Origin: Gemmatimonadota bacterium
GTDB taxonomy: Bacteria; Gemmatimonadota; Gemmatimonadetes; Gemmatimonadales; Gemmatimonadaceae
Length of the DNA: 10,225 bases
Reading direction: 5' to 3'
Assembly: GCA_028287205.1 (NCBI GenBank)
Contig: JAQBQC010000503.1
Coordinates: 1 to 10,225, forward strand
Part shown: piece after piece, positions 6,432-10,225 of the stretch
Layout of the letters: every line of letters begins with the position of its first letter
How positions within the stretch are numbered: the stretch's first letter is position 1
The notes under the pieces: model-generated
Database searches by the model: none
Told to the model about the DNA's origin: nothing
The model's input: the letters and a program-made list of their open reading frames with translations, nothing else
Position numbers and translations under genes: made by a program

Positions 6432-7772
6432 GTGAATACTGCCAAGAGGTTTGCGCTCCTCGGCGTGCTGGCGCTTGCCGGTACGACAGGAGCATGTAAC
6501 AGCTTTTTGACCGGTGGCGATCTAAGCACCAATCCGAGCACTCCCGTGACCGCGGCGCCTCAGTCGCGTTTCGCGGCGGTCCAGGGCTCACTGTGGGCGC
6601 TGCTGTCGAGCGACCCGGCGAGACTGACGAGTGTGTGGACGCAGCAGTTCGAGGGCGCCGGAATTCAATACGGTCCGGTGAATGACTACGTCAACGACGA
6701 GACCACCACCGGCGGCTTCGAGGCCGGCCTCTATACGGGCGGTGGCCTGATTGACATCCGTGAGATCGAGACGGAGGCGCGCGCGTCCGGCGACTCCTTG
6801 CTGCTCGGACAGACGCAGGTGCTCGAGGGTCTGATGTTTGGCACGGGCGCCGATCTCTTCGGAGATCTCGTGTACTCACAGGCACTCACCAACACGCCGA
6901 ATGCACCGCTCGATAACCAGCTCGACGTGTACGCTGCAGTCCAGAATGTGCTCAGCGACGCACTGGTGAATCTTGCGGCTACAGGCCCGACGAACTTCGG
7001 CGCTGGTAGCTCTGATCTCGTGTACGGAGGAGATCCGGCAGCATGGACCGCCCTCGCGCACACGGCGAAGGCGCGTTTCTTCCTGCATACGGCGGAAGTA
7101 AATCCAGCCGCCTACGCGAGCGCGCTCGCGGAGGCGCAGCAGGGAATCATGGATCCGTCGGGAGACTACAAGGCAGTCTGGTCGGGCAGCGTGTTCGAGC
7201 AGAACTACTGGTACCAGTTCGATTTCGTTCAGCGTGCGGGCTATATCGCCCCGGGCGGGTTCCTCGTCAATCTGCTGCAGTCGACGAGTGATCCACGCCT
7301 TGGCCAGTATTTCAACGCGGATCAGAGTGATCTCAGCGATACACGTCTGTCTCCGACGTTTGCGCAGCCGCTCGTGACTGCGAACGAAAACCTGCTGATC
7401 TGGTCCGAGGCGGCGTATCGCACAGGCGCGACTGGGCCTGCGCTGACGGAGCTCAATGCGGAACGATCCCTCGCGGGTGTGGGGCCAGTCGCCGCGGCGG
7501 GTCCCGCACTCCTCCGTGCGATTCTGACGGAGAAGTACATCGCGGAGTTCCAGAACATCGAAGCGTGGAACGATTACAAGCGGACCTGCTTCCCGAACTT
7601 CACTCCGACGGTCCCCGGGCTCATTATCCCCGCGCGCCTGTTCTACGATCTCTCGGAGCGCCAGACGAATACCAGCATTCCGGCTCCTCAGGATCAGCCG
7701 TCGCGGAATGCAAACGATCCGGCGAACGCCACGGATCCTTTCGGCAACGCGTGCGTGGGACAGACGCCGTAA
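6432..7772 (+). CDS. SusD/RagB-family outer-membrane lipoprotein (SusD-like_2 type)
   Basis: Encodes 446 residues. The start is GTG 6432 with GAGGAG at 6419-6424 and 7-base spacing. The signal peptide ends in TTGAC, giving a lipidated Cys22. SusD proteins sit on the outer leaflet and act as the hinged lid of the SusC channel. Family marks: LMFGTGADLFGDLVYSQAL (134-152), matching the TPR-region motif DxFGDxPYSxA; DLVYGGDPAAW (195-205), matching the YxGD...W segment; TAKARFFLHTAE, matching LKARL.LR; and EKYIAEFQNIEAWNDYKRT near 367-385, the typical C-terminal motif. The length fits the shorter SusD-like_2 group. Two cysteines beyond the lipid Cys, C386 and C441, could form a C-terminal disulfide. 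Its position directly behind the SusC-like gene supports a paired complex. No ligand-binding residue pattern that would name the substrate was recognised. Confidence 0.93.
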   Translation: MNTAKRFALLGVLALAGTTGACNSFLTGGDLSTNPSTPVTAAPQSRFAAVQGSLWALLSSDPARLTSVWTQQFEGAGIQYGPVNDYVNDETTTGGFEAGLYTGGGLIDIREIETEARASGDSLLLGQTQVLEGLMFGTGADLFGDLVYSQALTNTPNAPLDNQLDVYAAVQNVLSDALVNLAATGPTNFGAGSSDLVYGGDPAAWTALAHTAKARFFLHTAEVNPAAYASALAEAQQGIMDPSGDYKAVWSGSVFEQNYWYQFDFVQRAGYIAPGGFLVNLLQSTSDPRLGQYFNADQSDLSDTRLSPTFAQPLVTANENLLIWSEAAYRTGATGPALTELNAERSLAGVGPVAAAGPALLRAILTEKYIAEFQNIEAWNDYKRTCFPNFTPTVPGLIIPARLFYDLSERQTNTSIPAPQDQPSRNANDPANATDPFGNACVGQTP

Positions 7773-7802
7773 TCGGAGTCATGTTCTTCGCTCGAATGTA
7801 AA

Positions 7803-7842
7803 AAAAACTACCCGGCAGCGATCCAGCTGCCGGGTAGTTTTT
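7803..7842. terminator. Strong intrinsic terminator of the susCD operon
   Basis: A 17-bp perfect stem: four A-T pairs, then ACTACCCGGCAGC (7807-7819) with GCTGCCGGGTAGT (7826-7838), and a 6-base loop. It has a T run at 7838-7842 on the plus strand and an A run at 7800-7807 on the other side, so it could work in both directions. It starts 30 bases after the susD-like stop and insulates the next gene's promoter. Confidence 0.95.
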
Positions 7843-7859
7843 CTTCTCCAGCTCAACTC

Positions 7860-7890
7860 TTGACGCCTCGCTGTTGCATCGAGGTATATT
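7860..7890 (+). promoter_or_regulatory. Sigma-70-like promoter of the small lipoprotein gene
   Basis: TTGACG (7860-7865) and TATATT (7885-7890) each match the consensus at five of six positions, with a rather long 19-base spacer. It lies just after the terminator and about 26 bases before the start codon, which fits an independent short transcript. Confidence 0.55.
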
Positions 7891-7916
7891 GTCCCTACCT
7901 ACGGCTCGAGGATTTC

Positions 7917-8357
7917 ATGCGCGTCAGGTCTTCGCTCTGCTCAGTCGCGTTTGCGCTGAGTGCCTGCTATGCCAACGTCCCGATTCAGCTTTCCACCGCC
8001 CAGCCGAACACGAAGCTGGTGGTGGCGCTCACGGATGCGGGCTCCGACAGCCTGGCGCGCTACCTGGGACCGGGTGTCGAATCAGTGGGCGGTAAGCTCC
8101 TCCAGAACACCGATGCCGGCGTGTCGCTCGCGGTCACCACGCTTACGATGCGGTCGGGCGCGGAGCAATTCTGGAAGGGGGAGACGGTAGCGCTGCCCAA
8201 GTATTCGATCGGCACGGTGCAGGAGCGGAAGCTCTCTAAGCCCCGCACGATCCTGCTCGGCGCTGCCATCGTCGCGCTGGGATTTACGGTCAAGCTGTCC
8301 GGTGTCGGCTCGAGCAACAACGGCAAGACCGGCGGGGGCGGTGGGCCGCCCAAGTAA
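7917..8357 (+). CDS. Small lipoprotein of unknown function with hydrophobic segment and glycine tail
   Basis: Encodes 146 residues. The start is ATG 7917 with GAGGA at 7908-7912; the frame is open further upstream, but that part overlaps the promoter and has no ribosome binding site. The signal peptide ends in the lipobox LSAC, with the lipidated Cys at 17. The middle part (about 25-105) is mixed alpha/beta, with TKLVVALTDAGSDSLARYLG and, later, WKGETVALP. A single hydrophobic stretch, TILLGAAIVALGF (about 111-123), follows a basic KPR, then a low-complexity Gly-rich tail (KTGGGGGPPK). I do not recognise a named family. The two hydrophobic ends suggest a protein held to the membrane at both the lipid anchor and the C-terminal helix, which is inference. 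It is monocistronic, between its own promoter and a GC-rich hairpin. Confidence 0.75.
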   Translation: MRVRSSLCSVAFALSACYANVPIQLSTAQPNTKLVVALTDAGSDSLARYLGPGVESVGGKLLQNTDAGVSLAVTTLTMRSGAEQFWKGETVALPKYSIGTVQERKLSKPRTILLGAAIVALGFTVKLSGVGSSNNGKTGGGGGPPK

Positions 8358-8391
8358 GCAGCGCGCGCGAACGTGCTCGTTGCCGCGCTGC
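8358..8391. terminator. GC-rich hairpin between convergent genes
   Basis: GCAGCGCG (8358-8365) pairs perfectly with CGCGCTGC (8384-8391), and inside it AACG (8370-8373) pairs with CGTT (8378-8381). It begins at the base after one stop codon and ends 2 bases before the other gene's stop, so it is well placed to end both transcripts, but neither side has a T run. Confidence 0.5.
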
Positions 8392-8393
8392 CT

Positions 8394-8768
8394 TCAGTAG
8401 ATCGCCAGCGTTGCTCGCGAGAGTCTCGAGTCCAGCGTCCAGCTGATCTGCATCCCCGGCCGGATCGCAAACTGCTCACTGCTGAGGCTGCCAGCCGTTC
8501 CCACACCGTGCGCGATCAGCTGCATGGTGCCCACCGTGCCGATCACGCGCGGATTCAGCGTGAACGTCTGCTCCGTAGTGGCCGTGACCGTGCCTATCCG
8601 GGTTCGGCTCCCGTCGTGAATAACGAAGATATCGACATCGCCGTAGTGCTGATTTTCGACATGCAGCGTCGACTCGTTGTCGCCATCGAGCGTGTCGGAC
8701 GGGCGCCTGTTTCGTGAGCAGCTGGTGGCGACGCACACGATCAGGAGCAGCGCGAAAAGCTTTCGCAT
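8394..8768 (-). CDS. Small beta-rich lipoprotein of unknown function
   Basis: Encodes 124 residues from the second of two consecutive ATG codons (8768). GGAGG sits only 2 bases from the first ATG but 5 from the second, so I prefer the second. The signal peptide (RKLFALLLIVCVATSC) has a lipobox and lipidated Cys17. The mature part alternates in a beta-sandwich-like way: STLHVENQHYGDVDIFVI, TRIGTVTATTEQTFTLNP, MQLIAHG, EQFAIRPGMQISWTL. This layout, a strand with VEN then DVDIFVI and then a pGxxIxWxL close, reminds me of small uncharacterised lipoproteins common in Gemmatimonadota, but I cannot name a family. It converges with the lipoprotein gene at 7917. Confidence 0.78.
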   Translation of the reverse strand: MRKLFALLLIVCVATSCSRNRRPSDTLDGDNESTLHVENQHYGDVDIFVIHDGSRTRIGTVTATTEQTFTLNPRVIGTVGTMQLIAHGVGTAGSLSSEQFAIRPGMQISWTLDSRLSRATLAIY

Positions 8769-9079
8769 CATTCCCTCCGGACGCTTGGCGTCCCTTTGAT
8801 GCGACTAATCACGCCTGGTGCCACGGGTCCGTCAAGGCATCTTTGCAGCCGTCCATGACAGGGATCCCGCCTGCCTCTATCGCATCATGAGCACCTGGTG
8901 ATACAGTTTGCGCGCTGGGCGGTGTAATATTACGTCGCAGGACCAGCCCGCTTGATGCCGCTGTAACGTCTTAAGTAGTACGCGCGTCTATGGATGCACC
9001 CGCAAAAGTGTCACTTTCGTCGCGTGTCGTGATACTGCGCGAGTACGCTGCACGTCTCCAATTACAGGCTCGGAGGTTT
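8769..9079. other. Divergent intergenic region
   Basis: No gene is supported here; the only open frames are under 20 codons without ribosome binding sites. A 6-bp hairpin GGACGC-TTG-GCGTCC (8779-8793) abuts the Shine-Dalgarno of the minus-strand lipoprotein. A TTGACG on the minus strand (8835-8830) might be its -35, with no convincing -10. The 10-base palindrome GTAATATTAC (8924-8933) is AT-rich in a GC-rich setting and could be an operator. The 7-mer CCTGGTG occurs at two places. No clear promoter was found for the plus-strand gene at 9080. Confidence 0.45.
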
Positions 9080-10225
9080 ATGCGCACGACGCGGTGGAAG
9101 ATCGCACTCGTATCCAGCGCGCTGATCGGTGCGCACGCGAGCGCTCCCGCTCTCGCGGCGCAGGACGTGTCCACGGACACGCCGCTCACCGTCCCCTCCG
9201 ACGCGATTCTCTATCCCGCCACGCTCGACTACGGTACGGGGCTGATCGACAATCCGGTCGCGTGGATCTCTCCGAACTCTGGTGACATCTGGGTACAGGC
9301 CTCGGGTAAGGTGGTGTCGTACTGCGCGACGCCGTGCACGATCAACTTCGGCGACAAGTTCAACTCCAACTTCTCGATCGACACGCACTGGAAGCAGCGC
9401 TTTTCCATCGGCCTCTCGGTGTACAGTCAGAATCCCGACTATGGCTTCTTCGGACAGGCGCTCGTTCTGAAGCAGGAGCCCGCGAAGGCGTGGCCGTCGA
9501 TCGCGGTGGGCTTCAGAAATCTCGGGCCGTACACGCACGAAGAGCGATTTCTCGTCGGTCACGACATCTACGTCTCGCCAACTGGCGGCATCACCGACAC
9601 GACTCCCGGATACGCGCGGCATTTTCACACCGTGCCCACGGTGTACGCCGTCGCTACCAAAGATGCGACCTTCGGCAAGAATTCCGCGAGCTTCAGCCTC
9701 GGCTACGGAAGCGGAATTTTTCATGACGACGGTGGACTCGGTCGCAACTACAACGACAAGGGCACGATCGTCAAAGGACTCTTCCTCGGCGCGCGCTACG
9801 CACTTCGCACGTCGGAGAACAGCAACGTGACGGTGCTCGCCGAGAACAATGGGTGGGATTGGAACGCGGGTGTCGTCGGGAACTGGCGCGGAATTTCGCT
9901 CGGCCTCTACGGCACCGAGCTCGAGGAAGGCAGCAAGAATCCGAGCAAAGGCTCGCTGTACACCATTTACAACTACACCAAGTTCAACGTGTCGCTCGGA
10001 TACAGCGGCAATCTCCACGACATCGCGCGTGGCACCATCCTGCGCGCACGGATCGGAGAGCTCGAGCAGGAGCAGCTGCGCCTGCGCGCACAGATCGCAG
10101 AGCGTCAGCACAAGATCGAGGATCTCCAGGCATCGCTGCAGAAGGCGCAGGGTGGCGAGCTCGCCGAAGTCGCGAAGCGCCGCGAGCAGCTCGATGCGCA
10201 GATCCAGGAGGAGCAGGAAGCCATC
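9080..10225 (+). CDS. Exported probable outer-membrane beta-barrel protein with C-terminal coiled coil (partial)
   Basis: 382 residues are visible before it leaves the window. The start is ATG 9080 with GGAGG at 9072-9076. A signal peptide ends near PALAAQ (about residue 28). Residues about 45-310 are rich in alternating, aromatic-laced strands separated by Gly/Asn/Asp turns (for example NFSIDTHWKQRFSIGLSVYS, ASFSLGYGSGIF, KGLFLGARYAL, FNVSLGYSG), as in outer-membrane barrels. The DYGTGLIDNPVAWISPNSGD opening recalls the GLIxxPxA start of YjbH-like barrel proteins, a weak resemblance. A CATPC pair lies at residues 82 and 86. From about residue 319 the chain becomes a strongly charged heptad region (ARIGELEQEQLRLRAQIAER and onward), a coiled coil that runs off the edge. 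It might tie the outer membrane to the periplasm or oligomerise the barrel, but the missing C-terminus prevents a firmer call. Confidence 0.8.
   Translation, partial: MRTTRWKIALVSSALIGAHASAPALAAQDVSTDTPLTVPSDAILYPATLDYGTGLIDNPVAWISPNSGDIWVQASGKVVSYCATPCTINFGDKFNSNFSIDTHWKQRFSIGLSVYSQNPDYGFFGQALVLKQEPAKAWPSIAVGFRNLGPYTHEERFLVGHDIYVSPTGGITDTTPGYARHFHTVPTVYAVATKDATFGKNSASFSLGYGSGIFHDDGGLGRNYNDKGTIVKGLFLGARYALRTSENSNVTVLAENNGWDWNAGVVGNWRGISLGLYGTELEEGSKNPSKGSLYTIYNYTKFNVSLGYSGNLHDIARGTILRARIGELEQEQLRLRAQIAERQHKIEDLQASLQKAQGGELAEVAKRREQLDAQIQEEQEAI

Noticed and set aside
9062-10111. A 349-codon minus-strand open frame opposite the barrel protein gene
   Set aside because: The plus-strand frame has a signal peptide, ribosome binding site and barrel-like strands; the opposite frame lacks these and is an antisense shadow.

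Overview
The window looks like chromosomal DNA from a GC-rich, Gram-negative member of the Gemmatimonadota or a near relative in the Fibrobacteres-Chlorobi-Bacteroidetes (FCB) group. I infer this from a SusC/SusD outer-membrane pair in very GC-rich DNA, a Kdo transferase (LPS core) whose W motif resembles the Bacteroidetes version, and several lipoprotein signal peptides. I could not search any database, so the taxonomy is an inference.

Layout. (1) 1-536, minus strand: N-terminal part of a Kdo transferase (WaaA/KdtA) running off the left edge. (2) 537-855: non-coding stretch with a 13-nt perfect complement of the 16S rRNA 3' tail placed as a Shine-Dalgarno before a 14-codon micro-ORF on the plus strand, a 10-bp inverted repeat, and a long hairpin that probably terminates the next operon. 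(3) 856-2744, minus strand: a two-gene operon, a glycine-zipper plus LVIVD-type beta-propeller protein followed after 11 bases by a DsbA-like thioredoxin-fold lipoprotein. (4) 2745-3101: divergent intergenic region with three short dyads, a candidate promoter and a structured leader of roughly 260 nt. (5) 3102-7772, plus strand: SusC-like TonB-dependent transporter and SusD-like lipoprotein, 15 bases apart, closed by a very strong intrinsic terminator at 7803-7842. (6) 7860-8768: two small lipoproteins of unknown function facing each other, the first with a good sigma-70-like promoter, with a GC-rich hairpin between their ends. (7) 8769-9079: divergent intergenic region. (8) 9080-10225, plus strand: an exported protein with a probable outer-membrane beta-barrel that continues into a long coiled coil and runs off the right edge.

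Functionally the window is dominated by the cell envelope: LPS core synthesis, periplasmic thiol-disulfide chemistry, an outer-membrane uptake system, several lipoproteins and a barrel protein. The SusCD pair has no degradative enzyme beside it, so its substrate cannot be read from context. The SusC-like protein has just four cysteines in two close pairs, which makes the neighbouring DsbA-like lipoprotein an interesting but unproven partner. I see no mobile element, CRISPR array, tRNA or rRNA gene. The least explained parts are the 678-825 intergenic element, the structured susC leader and the barrel/coiled-coil protein.
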